A DNA stretch of 64,000 nucleotides, from contig NZ_CP101510.1 in assembly GCF_024380015.1 (NCBI RefSeq), positions 30,289 to 94,288 on the forward strand, written 5' to 3'. This stretch comes from Photobacterium atrarenae (lineage in GTDB: Bacteria > Pseudomonadota > Gammaproteobacteria > Enterobacterales > Vibrionaceae). Both the position numbers and the translations under genes were made by a program. The notes under the pieces are model-generated. The model had not been told where the DNA came from. It ran no database searches and worked only from the letters and a program-made list of their open reading frames with translations. Positions 16,971 to 27,024 of this stretch are shown one piece after another; the stretch's first letter is position 1, and the number at the start of each line of letters is the position of its first letter.

Positions 16971-18045
16971 CTACTTTCTTTTCCGCAAGTCTTTTATCAA
17001 CGAGCCGGTAACCGTCAAGACCGTCAATGGCATACAGAAATAGAAGATGAATAGCTCGAGTGAACTGAGCCAGTGGGCATGGATTGTCACGCCGATTAAG
17101 AATGCACTGTAGAGCAGGTATAAGCTAAAAAAGATCCCGCCTTCGATACGGCTCAGGGACGCGCCGGTGAAAAATAACGGCAGCGCACAGCAAAGCGACG
17201 GCCAGCATGATGGGAAAATCCTGCTGCACGAGTTGGAGGCTGCCAACCAGCCCCTGCTCACTGACTAAGCCTGAAATGCCAAGCACTGCCAATAAGTTAA
17301 AGGTATTGCTGCCCACCACATTCCCCACTGCGATGTCGCGCTGGCCCCGGAGACTGGCCACGATCGAAGTGACGACTTCGGGTAACGAGGTCCCGACGGC
17401 CAGGATCGTCAGCCCGATGACGGCTTCACTGATCTCAAAGACTCTCGCGATATTCACCGCACTATCGACCAACACATTCGCCCCGAAGATCAGGCAACTC
17501 AGTCCGATTGCCAGCCAAAGTAAGCTGTGCCAGGCGGGGGCGTTCTTTTTAATGGGTTCGGTGACAGCCTCGCTGTTTGATGCTGTCGTTTTTACGTGCG
17601 CTGTCCGTTTGCCCTGAACAAATAAAAACACTGTATACCCAATGAGCAGCACAACCAGTACGGCGCTATTTCCTCGGCTGAGTTGCCCATCGACTGTCAT
17701 AGAGAGTACGAGTGCACTGATAATGATCATAATCGGCACGTCTTGACGAATCAGTTGTCTGGAAATGGTTAAGGGGATAATCATGGCCGAGAGGCCCAGA
17801 ATGAACAAGACGTTGAAGATATTACTCCCCAAAACATTCGCCATGGCCATTTCACGCTGGCCGGTTAGCGCAGCGCGAATGCTCACTGCCAGTTCAGGCG
17901 CGCTGGTTCCGAATGCGACCACGGTTAAACCGATCACCAAGCTGGGGACTCCCACGCTTTCTGCCAGTCGGGCGGCACCTTTCACCAGGCTTTCTGCCCC
18001 GCCAATGAGCAGGAGCAGACCGATCACCATCAATAAGTAGTCCAA
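16971..18045 (-). pseudogene. Calcium/sodium antiporter (YrbG-like), frameshifted
   Basis: A CaCA-family membrane exchanger with both alpha repeats (LTVVAFGTSAPELAVSI then NVLGSNIFNVLFILG; LTILAVGTSLPEVVTSI then NVVGSNTFNLLAVLG). The likely start is the TTG at 18045, with GAGG six bases upstream. The reading frame shifts near 17180: the upstream frame ends prematurely at 17125, while the last helices (LPLFFTGASLSRIEGGIFF to LLYSAFLIGVTIHA) continue in another frame to 16971. About 358 residues if restored. Without restoration the last two helices are lost. A sequencing error cannot be excluded. Confidence 0.8.
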
Positions 18046-18404
18046 TGTGGCCTCGCGATAAAGGCGGGCCCGTTTGAAGCGCAGAGACGCGACTCGGTAG
18101 CATGCATATTCTATTGCGTATCGTGCCCGCACGGGCCCTGCCGAGATAGTATAGATAATCATGAGGGCGAAGCCGTGTCACATTTATCAAACCACAAGGT
18201 GAGAATACCTGCCGTTGAACATGAGCTTGGCCGTCATCGGTTTGGTGGACGCTCCGAATTCTGTCTATTATGATAGTGTCATAAGTATGAGCCGTGGTGA
18301 TTATCAGCCTCGGTTCTGATGTAATGGGCTTTCATGGCCCTCGGTGTTTATGCTTCGGCTGGCGTGATTGGTGAAACACTCACGATTTCAGAGGGATCTG
18401 ATTC

Positions 18405-19952
18405 ATGATGAAGAAATTACTATTGTCCGGCACATTTGGCCTGCTCGTTGCGTGTAACGGCTCCGACACGGATGATGCAAAAATTATTTCTGAACAGCAG
18501 GCCTCACTATTGATCCCAAAATCGGCGGTGGTGGTATCACCGTTTGAGGTGATGCAAGTTGATAGCGGTTCACAGACGCGCAGTTTTTCCGCCGGAACAA
18601 CTTCGCGTTATGCCTGGGCCACCGCGCGCATTAATGCGATTCTAAGCGGCGCCACGCCCTTAAGAGATATCTTCACTGCGGCGCTTTTCTATCGCCAGGG
18701 GAGCAATGCAGCCTGTTATGGGCCCAGCCTACGCTATCAGGATCACCCTGACGGCACAGGCGGAAGCGGCGAGCTGCCCGGCGGCGATTTGCTGATGTGG
18801 CTGGAAGCCGACATCACCGGGCATGCGTGTGCTGCTGCGCAGATGAACGCGCGTCTGGCCGGGGTCCACGATCAGTCGATGGCAGCGCTAATGGTCACGG
18901 CCAGCATGGTTGCGACGGCGAATTCGAACGGGATTGCGCTGCCGGCTGCGGGCGGGAGTATCACCCTCACCACGGAGATGAACGCGCTATCTGTCCCGGA
19001 TGTTAGCTTCAACAGTGCGACCCTCAGTCAAACCGCCACCAATGAATGGCTTTATGAAGTGGATCTCACTTATACGCCGGGCACGACGTCGAGAAACATT
19101 GTGATTGGCTTAGAGCATACTTCAAGTGGCAGCTTAAATGAGTACAGCGGCGTGCTGTTTTATCGCGCTGACGGCGATCAGAGCGACTTTCCCGGCGGAA
19201 ACTGCAACTTAAGCGCGCGAACCCTCAATGGCTCACTCCGGTACGACCGAAGCAGCCTGACAGACATGACACTGCAAAGCCGTACCGCTGTTTTCTGCGG
19301 TAGCAGCGTGGATGGCCTAACCCGTGGGGCCGGGGATGAGACCGATCAGATGGTGGATGCGTCCCGCTATTATGATGCCAACAGCGAGCCTTCCGGCTGG
19401 AGTGAAAATTTCAACCTGTTTGTTGCTAATTTTGATCCGACCCAGCTGTCAGGCCAGTATGCCTATGTCTGGCAGGCGGGCGCCGGGGACAGCCATAGCC
19501 GGGTATTAAATGTCGGGATCAATGATCACACCCCGTTGGATGGTGAATCTTATGCCGGCTACGGTGCCAGGGTGGGGGACAGCCGGGGCGAGGTACAGGG
19601 CATGATCTGTAACTGGGCCGGGCCCGGCAGTGATCATACCCTGCAGGAGTTGGCGCAGCGCCAGTTCATCACGCAAGATCCGACCACGGGCCTGTTTGAC
19701 GCCTCAATCGGCGCAGGCTCAGCAGATATCACCTATGCGCCGACCAACAGTTGTGATTATGACGGCAGCGGAAGCTTTCTCTATGACATTGATGCTGATG
19801 GGGATTTAGCGGATGAGGGCCACGTCGCCGTGACGGCTGATTTGATGCAGCCGGCGGATACGGACGGAGACACCATTGCGACGATCGAAGAGAAAATCAC
19901 CAGTCGCGGTTATACCTTACCAACCGCGCCGGGGAACTGGCCGGGGCAATAA
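18405..19952 (+). CDS. Lipoprotein of unknown function
   Basis: 515 residues from an ATG-ATG with AGAGGGA upstream. The signal peptide ends in a lipobox (LLVAC, Cys about 17). The mature protein is rich in small and acidic residues and contains paired cysteines (SNAACYG, GHACAAAQ, GGNCNLSAR, AVFCGSS, GMICNW, NSCDY), so disulphides are likely. Near the C-terminus, DYDGSGSFLYDIDADGDLADEG resembles a calcium-binding Asp-rich turn. I recognise no family. Confidence 0.7.
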   Translation: MMKKLLLSGTFGLLVACNGSDTDDAKIISEQQASLLIPKSAVVVSPFEVMQVDSGSQTRSFSAGTTSRYAWATARINAILSGATPLRDIFTAALFYRQGSNAACYGPSLRYQDHPDGTGGSGELPGGDLLMWLEADITGHACAAAQMNARLAGVHDQSMAALMVTASMVATANSNGIALPAAGGSITLTTEMNALSVPDVSFNSATLSQTATNEWLYEVDLTYTPGTTSRNIVIGLEHTSSGSLNEYSGVLFYRADGDQSDFPGGNCNLSARTLNGSLRYDRSSLTDMTLQSRTAVFCGSSVDGLTRGAGDETDQMVDASRYYDANSEPSGWSENFNLFVANFDPTQLSGQYAYVWQAGAGDSHSRVLNVGINDHTPLDGESYAGYGARVGDSRGEVQGMICNWAGPGSDHTLQELAQRQFITQDPTTGLFDASIGAGSADITYAPTNSCDYDGSGSFLYDIDADGDLADEGHVAVTADLMQPADTDGDTIATIEEKITSRGYTLPTAPGNWPGQ

Positions 19953-20035
19953 CTTTGGGCTCCTGTGGGCGGTTGGTCGGACTAGCCTTATCCGTGCCCG
20001 AGGCTGTTGGCGGGTAAATCCTGTGTGTTTGGCGA

Positions 20036-20239
20036 TTACAGATACTTTTTTCGGTAGTCAGCCGCCTTCGCCATGAGGAACAATGGCAATAAGGGGGCTG
20101 CCATACCCAACATGAAAATCAATTTTTCTTCTGAGAGTAGTAAGTACATATTGGCTACCGTGAATAACGCTATCAGCAGGAGCATTGTTAGGTGCGTTTT
20201 GGGATTTTGGTGAGAGAATATGGCGTATTTTCTGATCAT
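20036..20239 (-). CDS. Small two-helix membrane protein
   Basis: 67 residues with two hydrophobic helices (MLLLIALFTVANMYLLL and LIFMLGMAAPLLPLFLMA) and a basic C-terminus (KAADYRKKYL). No clear Shine-Dalgarno before the ATG. Hypothetical. Confidence 0.45.
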   Translation of the reverse strand: MIRKYAIFSHQNPKTHLTMLLLIALFTVANMYLLLSEEKLIFMLGMAAPLLPLFLMAKAADYRKKYL

Positions 20240-20515
20240 GGCTTTGTCGCAATGTATTGTTGTGTTTTTTGACTTATGTGCCGAAAGGTACCAAGGTAGT
20301 CTAAATTTTCATAGTGATATTTAACACAATAGTGAATAAGTTTGCTTTTTATGCGTCCTGTCGTTTGTTGATGATTGAGCGCACTCAGCGACTATCGCGG
20401 TAGTCGGGCGTATTTGTGTGATAGATGAAATTGTTTTCTTTGGTAAACATCACAGAAACATCAATAGTTGTATGCTTATCTGGTAATTAGGTGAGTTGAC
20501 AGGACGAATAATATA

Positions 20516-20710
20516 ATGCATGGATGTTGCCCTTCTTGTTGTCAGAATGTTTTTTTCAATCAAATTCATCGGACTTGGTTAGATAAAGTGCTGCGAAGAA
20601 ATTACTATAAATATATCTGTCCGAATTGCTCGGCGGAAGTGTTTTCGCATCGGTCTCGACAGGAAATGTGGCTGTACCGGGTTGGTGTTGAATCTCACCG
20701 TGACCTCTGA
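20516..20710 (+). CDS. Small zinc-ribbon protein
   Basis: 64 residues with two Cys pairs (CCPSCCQN near the N-terminus and YICPNCSAEVF about 35 residues later), a pattern for one Zn ribbon. AGGA lies about 12 bases upstream. Similar small zinc-ribbon proteins are common in Vibrionaceae. Partner unknown. Confidence 0.5.
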   Translation: MHGCCPSCCQNVFFNQIHRTWLDKVLRRNYYKYICPNCSAEVFSHRSRQEMWLYRVGVESHRDL

Positions 20711-21221
20711 GTCCATCAAGGTTGTATTGCTACCTGTTGATCGCAGACGGATTCACAAGGAACTCTACCGCCACGGTATGGTTCAGTGCTGCTTGAGCCT
20801 CTCTGGTTTCCTTGAAATCACGTAAATGCTTTTCTTTGGTGTGAGAAATCACTGACTTTGCTCTTTGTTTGGCTTGTTGATTGATTTTTTGGGTGAGTGA
20901 TTGATAGGACATACTGGCTTAGGTTTTACGGTGCAAACGATGTGAAAACAGCTCCGGGCGGCATACATGACGTTGATATTCGATCATATGTTATTCGAGA
21001 AAGTTGTTGCTGTTGAGTCAACCCCATGCCGTGCTTTCAGGCCGGACCTGGTTTGGTCGATCATCGATTCAATTTTACCTTTTTAATTATTTCACTTTGA
21101 TGAATGCAGTTTGGTTTTTCGACCTGGTATGACTTGTCATTTTTCTGATGATGCGGCCATCTCAAACAGGATTGCTGCGATCTTACTCGTTACAAAAATG
21201 GTGTGAATGTCATCATTTACC

Positions 21222-21428
21222 TAAATCAACCGGAAACGGTTCGCCTTCCATTCCGCGCCGTCGATCAGTCCTTCCTGGTAGAGCCCGCCCCAGTCGTAGA
21301 AAAACGGCGCGAATCCGCTGCCGCCGGTGAGGTGACTCAGGCCGATACAGGCCATCACCACCAGGGCGGCAATGGCGTACTCGATGGGATCGCCGGTGCG
21401 AAAGCGGCCGCCGAACAGGTGGAGTGAT
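21222..21428 (-). pseudogene. GC-rich fragment of a membrane protein gene
   Basis: Read on the minus strand, this GC-rich island in AT-rich surroundings gives GDPIEYAIAALVVMACIGLS followed by GFAPFFYDWGGLYQEGLIDG, a plausible membrane-protein segment with no start or stop of its own. Composition and frame suggest an imported remnant. Family not recognised. Confidence 0.35.
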
Positions 21429-21443
21429 CATTACCTACCCATA

Positions 21444-21827
21444 TCAATCATCCTTCCAGCCATAAGTATTACCTGCGATGTCAAAGTGCCTGTTTTTCAT
21501 CAATAAACCAGTGCTTGGATTGATACGTCGAGACGTTAGTGTGGTGATAGATGATGGATTAGTTGGGATGTTCCGTTGGTGCAAATGCCATATATTAATG
21601 AAGAAATAGGCGAGAACTCCAGTTGTCGCGAATAACCAATTCAAATAGAGGAGTACTAGCCAAAGTAGTAATGCGACGTACTTATTTTTGTGGATAACAC
21701 CTAGTGGTTTAGATAGCCAAATAACGCTTGGGAAGACCATCAACATTATTCCCCAGCTTTGATATATAGTCACTAACGCACCAAGACAAAAAACGCAGAA
21801 GAGCGCGAACTTTTTCAGTGTTTTCAT
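21444..21827 (-). CDS. Small membrane protein
   Basis: 127 residues with three hydrophobic stretches (FALFCVFCLGALVTIYQSW, GIMLMVFPSVIWL, YVALLLWLVLLYLNWLFATT) and a polar tail ending INPSTGLLMKNRHFDIAGNT. That tail motif is familiar from small accessory proteins of enteric and marine bacteria. Divergent from the XRE regulator at 21921, so likely under its control. Function unknown. Confidence 0.6.
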   Translation of the reverse strand: MKTLKKFALFCVFCLGALVTIYQSWGIMLMVFPSVIWLSKPLGVIHKNKYVALLLWLVLLYLNWLFATTGVLAYFFINIWHLHQRNIPTNPSSITTLTSRRINPSTGLLMKNRHFDIAGNTYGWKDD

Positions 21828-21920
21828 CTTAGCCTCCAGTTTGTGCTTAGTTTTCCTAAGTATACAGGTATAATTAAAACTTAGAAAATCTAAGCTTCAT
21901 AGGTTGATGATGATTCTCAC

Positions 21921-22247
21921 TTGTCTAAAAAAAATCCATTTCCACAGCGCCTTAAACAGGCAAGAAATCGCGTTGGTATCAGCCAGAGGGAGCTTGGTAT
22001 CCGTTTGGGTATGGACCCAAGTTCAGCGAGTGGCCGTATGAATCATTATGAAAAAGGGCGTCATATGCCCGATATCGGCACACTACAAAAGCTTGCTCAG
22101 GAGCTTGGCGTGCCTGTTGCGTTCTTCTTTTCATATTCTGACAGCTCAGCAGAACTGGCCTGTTTGATAGAAAAACTAAGTGAAAATAAAAAGCAGGAGC
22201 TTATTGAGCAGATCAGGCAGGATCTTGATAACGCTGACCAGTGGTAA
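21921..22247 (+). CDS. XRE-family transcription regulator
   Basis: 108 residues from a TTG start. It contains a standard Cro/C1 helix-turn-helix (FPQRLKQARNRVGISQRELG, MNHYEKGRHMPDIGTLQKLA) and an acidic helical C-terminus (LIEKLSENKKQELIEQIRQD). Divergent from the membrane protein gene 94 bases away. The intergenic DNA holds agttttcctaagtat and acttagaaaatctaag, candidate operator repeats. Confidence 0.82.
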   Translation: MSKKNPFPQRLKQARNRVGISQRELGIRLGMDPSSASGRMNHYEKGRHMPDIGTLQKLAQELGVPVAFFFSYSDSSAELACLIEKLSENKKQELIEQIRQDLDNADQW

Positions 22248-22249
22248 GT

Positions 22250-22336
22250 CTATTTCTGTCGTCCTGAGTACCAAAATACACCACCGACTGCGGCAATCGC
22301 CAGTAATAAACCACCTAGCCAAATCCAAAGTTCCAT
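22250..22336 (-). CDS. 28-residue single-helix membrane peptide
   Basis: MELWIWLGGLLLAIAAVGGV then FWYSGRQK. It is preceded by GGAG seven bases before the ATG, which is why I believe it. One membrane helix with a basic C-terminal end. Convergent with the XRE gene, whose stop lies 3 bases away. Function unknown. Confidence 0.6.
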   Translation of the reverse strand: MELWIWLGGLLLAIAAVGGVFWYSGRQK

Positions 22337-22505
22337 GTTCGTCTCCAATATGTTGTTTATGTCTACATTTAGCTTAGACACCCTAAGTATAAAGTCTGTA
22401 TGTTTGTTTTGTTTTGTTTTGTTACCAGCGTATCATCGATTTTGAAAATGCAAAGTGTGGGTAGAAGCTTCATTTAACTACATGAAGCTTCTAGATCGGA
22501 TAGAT

Positions 22506-23015
22506 CTAAATGTGTAGTTTTTCTATCGCTCGCATTGTTTTTCTCACTTGACTGGATAGATTTTTTATTGGCTTAACGCGATTCTCTAGATGGTCGAGCT
22601 CATCTAATAAATGCAGATAAAGTGGGATTTCCCAGTCCATTGTATTTGAAAATCGACGCAATACGCCATTGGAAACCTCTTTCGTTTCAAGTTCTGGGTA
22701 CCAACCTTTACGAGCGATCACGCGGTGCCACTTGATCCTAGGTAAGCGTTGTTCACTCACGACAACGAACTCATAGCGAAGTGGGTACTCTACTTTGTAC
22801 TCTTTTGACAAGGTCTTCTTTAGCTCATCCAATTGTTTCTTCAGTCCTTTTGCCGCTGCCATTAAGTGCTTTGACTCTGTAGCGACGAAATTAGGTAAAT
22901 CATCGATTTTTTCAGGTAGAGGAGTTTGCTTAGGCAGCTTTAGCTTGAGATTACTCAACTCAATTTCTTTGCTTAGTTGCTCGATACCGACGTTTGGTGT
23001 AGTTTTCTTAGTCAT
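22506..23015 (-). CDS. MobI-like protein, second of a pair
   Basis: 169 residues from the ATG at 23015 (MTKKTTPNVG), preferred over an earlier ATG because GGAGAAG lies seven bases before it. Its ATG sits inside the end of the upstream gene (ATGACTAA overlap), so translation is coupled. A helical N-terminus with a coiled coil (AAAKGLKKQLDELKKTLSKE), a basic middle (RLPRIKWHRVIARKGWYPEL), then RRFSNTMDWEIPLYLHLLDE and a C-terminal coiled coil. The layout parallels the upstream gene, suggesting an old duplication. Confidence 0.6.
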   Translation of the reverse strand: MTKKTTPNVGIEQLSKEIELSNLKLKLPKQTPLPEKIDDLPNFVATESKHLMAAAKGLKKQLDELKKTLSKEYKVEYPLRYEFVVVSEQRLPRIKWHRVIARKGWYPELETKEVSNGVLRRFSNTMDWEIPLYLHLLDELDHLENRVKPIKNLSSQVRKTMRAIEKLHI

Positions 23016-23586
23016 TGTGCTTCTCCATTTTTTGAAAGTGTTCACGTAGCTTGTGAAGTCGTTTTGTACAGATTTGTGCTTTTTGCTTGATGGTGAGGAT
23101 TTCGTGCCGCACTTCTCGGATCAGTGCGAAGGCATCTTCTGTGTACTCAATAAGATCGGATTCCCATTCACCGTCGGCTTTTGAAAAGCGGCTAGGAGGG
23201 TAACGAAAGCCTTTACCTTTGGATAAATGCTTTGAGCGAACACGCTGTTCTTTGTTGTTTCGCAGTGGCATTTGATCAGCACTGAGATACCAGTTGTGGT
23301 ACCAAGCAGCTTCAAAGCGATGGTTGCGAACTCGAACACGACAGCCGTAGCGGCCAGGTGATGTTTCCTTATGGGCTCGATGGGTACGCCAAAAATGGTT
23401 GGCGTAGCAACTGGCTAAAAACTCAAGCAGATAGGGTTCCTGCATGGCAAAATTCTCGATATTTGCAAGTGCTTTTAGCGATTGGGAAAGCGCGAGTTCA
23501 AAGCTCTCTTGTTCATTTTCGGGGTGTCGCTGCTGGGCTCGTTGATGCCATTGATAGGCGGCGGAATGCTCATTTAATACAGTCAT
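23008..23586 (-). CDS. MobI-like conjugal mobilisation protein
   Basis: 192 residues with AAGGAG before the ATG. The core (RYGCRVRVRNHRFEAAWYHN, GKGFRYPPSRFSKADGEWES) and the C-terminal basic coiled coil resemble the MobI family of SXT/R391 ICEs and IncA/C plasmids. MobI there is essential for transfer and acts at the adjacent oriT. The next 800 bases upstream are gene-free and repeat-bearing, as expected for oriT. No relaxase or transfer genes are in this window. Family assignment by eye. Confidence 0.55.
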   Translation of the reverse strand: MTVLNEHSAAYQWHQRAQQRHPENEQESFELALSQSLKALANIENFAMQEPYLLEFLASCYANHFWRTHRAHKETSPGRYGCRVRVRNHRFEAAWYHNWYLSADQMPLRNNKEQRVRSKHLSKGKGFRYPPSRFSKADGEWESDLIEYTEDAFALIREVRHEILTIKQKAQICTKRLHKLREHFQKMEKHND

Positions 23587-24378
23587 GTTGGCTCCTTGTT
23601 TATTTTGTTCAAGGTAGCGCGATTACGTTTTGGCTTACGCATCTGTAATTGCCCTTTTAGGGCGTAATTTTTCCTCGTGTCCCACCGCTGATTGGCAGGT
23701 ATTGCAGCGATTCCTCTCCAGGGACCTAACCCGTTGCTTTCCAGATACCTATCTTTGTGGGACTCAGTAACGGATTGTTTTCGTCAATATGCCGTTTAGG
23801 ATGGGATGTAGGAAGTAATGCACCAATCATTGTGGGACCTGAGCGTCCATTATTTCTTTGGATGGGTTTGCAGTGGTGACTTTCTAGATTATTGTGGGAT
23901 TTGACCTGTTTGTAGCGCTTGAGGGCAGATGAACTTTCACATGTGAAAGCCCATAGTCCACTAGGCGCTTTTTAGGGGAATCTTTTTTGCAGGTATTCTG
24001 CGGTAGTGAGTATGAGTGCTTTTGGGTTGCTTTTTGATTAGTAGGTTTAAAACCTGGTTGGGAATTGCATCAAAAGGCCATCGAATTAATACCTTTTGAT
24101 GAACTGTAATGATGGACGCCCCTCCCTCGGCGTTAATGCGCCAGAATTAAGTTGCTAACGCTTAGTTCAACCATGGCTGTTGATGCCGTTTTAGTAATTA
24201 AGAGAGAGGGTTCTGATTACATAATGGCGCAGGTGAAAAATGCTTATCAAGACGTCGGATATATGGAAGCGAGCCGCCATTAATCAACCATTGCAAAAAC
24301 CGGGGCGTCCATATATGGATCTAATGAGCCCGAACACCACTTTAGGTGATAAATTTCCACCGTAACAAGAGGTGTTTA
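23587..24378. other. Gene-free repeat region, possible oriT
   Basis: About 790 bases without a believable gene, just upstream of the mobI-like gene. It contains three direct ttgtggga(c/t) repeats (23755, 23830, 23892) and one inverted copy (gtcccac, 23679). It also has a 10-bp perfect inverted repeat catcaaaagg/ccttttgatg (24068-24101). In SXT-type elements oriT lies in this position relative to mobI. Confidence 0.4.
24112..24312. repeat. 201-bp segment with 11-bp terminal inverted repeats
   Basis: ATGGACGCCCC at 24112-24122 and GGGGCGTCCAT at 24302-24312 are perfect inverted repeats. There is no coding content between them. It could be a miniature element or the end of the IS3 remnant that follows. 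No target duplication was seen. Confidence 0.4.
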
Positions 24379-24432
24379 ATGACAAGAAAACGTTGCTCAT
24401 GTATGGCAGAGTTCAAATTGGAAGCCGTATGT
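24379..24432 (+). pseudogene. 5' end of an IS3-family orfA
   Basis: The frame MTRKRCSCMAEFKLEAV matches the start of IS3-family OrfA helix-turn-helix proteins and has AGAGG upstream. It diverges after about 17 codons, shortly before the IS21-family element. Confidence 0.6.
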
Positions 24433-24663
24433 AAACCTCCCCTAATTAGTTACATGCGTATTCCGGAGTATTGCGAACCCTGATCCCGGGATTATCCGAT
24501 CGCTCATTCCGGTTTAAACCGATCACCGGTTCCGGGATTACCCGGCCATTTTTCACCCAACTCCGGAACTTATGACCGGAATCGCCGGAGTCCTTAATTT
24601 TTCTCTTTTAAATCAATAACTCACTATTCTTGCTGTACGTCAGAAGGTTGCAAGGAAGTGACA

Positions 24664-26076
24664 ATGCCGAGAAAGAGAATACCGATGACCAAAGTTAAAG
24701 AGGTGCTTCGCCTGAAATTTGATTGCGGATTGTCCAACCGCAATATCGCTTCCTGCCTGAAAATAGGCTGCTCCACCGTCTCCGAAATCCTGACTCGTTT
24801 TAAGCAGAGCCATATTGGCTGGCCGCTTCCCGAGACTTGCTCAGATGCCGAGCTTACCCGGGCGCTTTACCACCCGAAAAGCGCAAGTCAGTCCAAAGTG
24901 ATGCCTGACTTCGCCCAGTGCTTTGTTGAACTCAAACGCAAAGGCATGACCAAGCTGCTCTTATGGCAAGAATATTATGAGCAGTATCAAGAGAGAGCTT
25001 ACGGTTACAGTCAGTTCTGCGAGCACTATACTCGCTGGCTTAAAAATCGAAAGCGCAGCATGATACAAATACATACCGCAGGCGATAAGCTCTTCATCGA
25101 TTACTGCGGCCCAACGATCCCCGTAGTTAACCCAGATAGCGGGGAAGTCCGCCAGGCCCAAGTCTTTGTTACCACTCTAGGTGTATCTAACTACACCTAT
25201 GTTGAAGCCTTCCCGGGTCAGGGAAAAGTATACTGGCTGGAAGCGCATGCCAATGCCTTCGAGCACTTCGGTGGCGTTCCCAGACTTCTGGTGCTTGATA
25301 ACCTACGTTCCGCCGTCAGCAAAGCAGACCGCTATGCGCCAACGATCAATGACAGCTATCAAAAAATGGCTCATCACTATCAAACCGCCATCATGCCAGC
25401 CCGCCCATATAAACCCAAAGATAAGGCGAAGGCGGAAAACGCGGTGTTACTGGTTGAACGCTGGAGTATGATGCGCCTGCGTCATCACACCTACCATACC
25501 TTCAAAGAACAGAACCTCAGCATCAGGGAACTCATGGATGAACTCAACCAACGAGAGATGAAGCAAGTTGGCGCTAGCAGGAAGGTCCTATTCGAATCCC
25601 TGAACAAGCCGGCATTAAAGCTACTTCCCATCCAGCGTTATCTCTATACCGAAACAAAACGCGCCAAGGTCGGCCAGCATGTAGAGTTGGAGGCCACATC
25701 GAGGCTGGTTCAGATTTACTTTCAGGGCAACCTGTTTCGCAGCAGGTCAGAAGCACGAAAGAAAGAGGGATGAGCACATATCCCGAACATATGCCCGAGA
25801 ATCACCGTCATCAAAAATGGTCACCAGAGCGCTTACTGCGCAGGGGGTCGCATCGGCAGTGCCACAAGAGAAGTGGTGAACGCCCTACTGATGTCCAGGC
25901 CACATCCAGAGCAGGCATAGCGTAGTTGCCTTGGGCTGTTGAACTTAAGTCAGAAGCATGGGGAGTGCCGCCTGGAACAAGCATGTAAAGACGCTCTTCT
26001 GGTCAACAAGCCTTACTTCCAGTTCATCAAAAATCTGTTGGTTAATCATCGCGAAGGCCACTCAATCATGACATAA
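24664..26076 (+). pseudogene. istA: istA transposase, broken
   Basis: ATG at 24664 with AAGGA seven bases upstream. N-terminal helix-turn-helix (GLSNRNIASCLKIGCSTVSE), DDE core with LFIDYCGPTIPV, LLVLDNLRSAVS and KDKAKAENAVLLVE. Near 25700 a stretch of the C-terminal domain is deleted (VELEATSRLVQIYFQGNLFR). The frame stops at 25773; degenerate C-terminal sequence continues to 26076 with further shifts and stops. Confidence 0.85.
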
Positions 26077-26141
26077 CAACGACACCTGATCTTGTTCACA
26101 GCAATGTGCGTGGCCCCGACTGTTACCACTAGGAGATAACG

Positions 26142-26853
26142 ATGAACCAACTGAATGAACAACTTAAAGCCCTTCGCCTGAGTCATGCCGCCACCGCACT
26201 GGAGCAGCAACAAGAGCAACTCTCCACGTATGCTGAGTTGACGTTCGAGGAACGCTTAGGCCTGCTGCTCGAAAGTGAGTTACTCAACCGAAGCCAGACC
26301 AAAATACAACGCCTGAAACGTCAAGCAAAGTTAAGGCTGGATGCCCAGCTAAGCCGAATACTCTACAAGGAAGGCCGAGGGCTCAAACGCCAGCAGATCA
26401 GTGAACTACTGACAGGTGGCTATCTTCATAAACACCAGAATATCTTGGTGACAGGCCCGACAGGTGCAGGCAAGACCTATATCGCTTGCGTCCTGGCAAC
26501 TCAGGCTTGCGAGCAGCAACACATGGTTCGCTACTATCGGCTAAGCCGTCTACTGGATGACTTGAGTACAGGTCGTCTGGGTGGCACGTACCAAAAGCAG
26601 CTTTCTTGATGACTGGGGAATGGAAAAGCTGTCTCAAGACCATGCGGGGCACTTACTGGAAGTGCTAGAGGATCGATACCAGGTAAGTAGCACTATCGTT
26701 GTCAGCCAGCTCCCCGTAAAGGAATTGTACAACATGATAGGCAATGCCACCGTCGCAGATGCGCTGTTAGATCGTCTGAACCACAACAGCCACCGAATCG
26801 AACTGGGAGGAGAATCCATGCGGAAACTGGTGCAATCCGATCACTTAGAGTAA
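26142..26853 (+). pseudogene. istB: istB helper ATPase, internal deletion
   Basis: The first part has the IstB N-terminus and Walker A (ILVTGPTGAGKTYIACVLAT). At 26600 it jumps from GTYQKQL to SFLDDWGMEKLSQDHAGHLL in another frame, losing about 10 residues before the Walker B motif. The C-terminal part (NATVADALLDRLNHNSHRIE) is otherwise normal. Non-functional as read. Confidence 0.85.
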
Positions 26854-27024
26854 AAATAAGGATAGAGAAAAAGAGAAGAAAAAGGTGATCGGATAAAAAC
26901 GGAATCCTAGATCATAATCGCCGGAATACGCATTACATGCATAATTAGAGTTTCCAGCCTGAGAATGCAGTACCAGGTACTCCAAGACGTCAGATCATTC
27001 AGTGAGTCATGAGGCCGTTCGGGC

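Larger units (their letters stand above)
24455..26932 (+). mobile_element. IS21-family insertion sequence, decayed
   Basis: A 2478-bp element with inverted ends tgcgtattccgg (24455-24466) and ccggaatacgca (26921-26932), flanked by a perfect 5-bp target duplication TTACA (24450-24454 and 26933-26937). It carries the two IS21 genes in order, both broken. Internal GATCACC/GGTGATC repeats lie near each end, the usual multiple end-binding sites. Confidence 0.85.

Noticed and set aside
20730..20912. 60-codon minus-strand frame (MSYQSLTQKINQQ)
   Set aside because: Charged and possibly real, but with no Shine-Dalgarno and no match; support is too weak to list as a gene.
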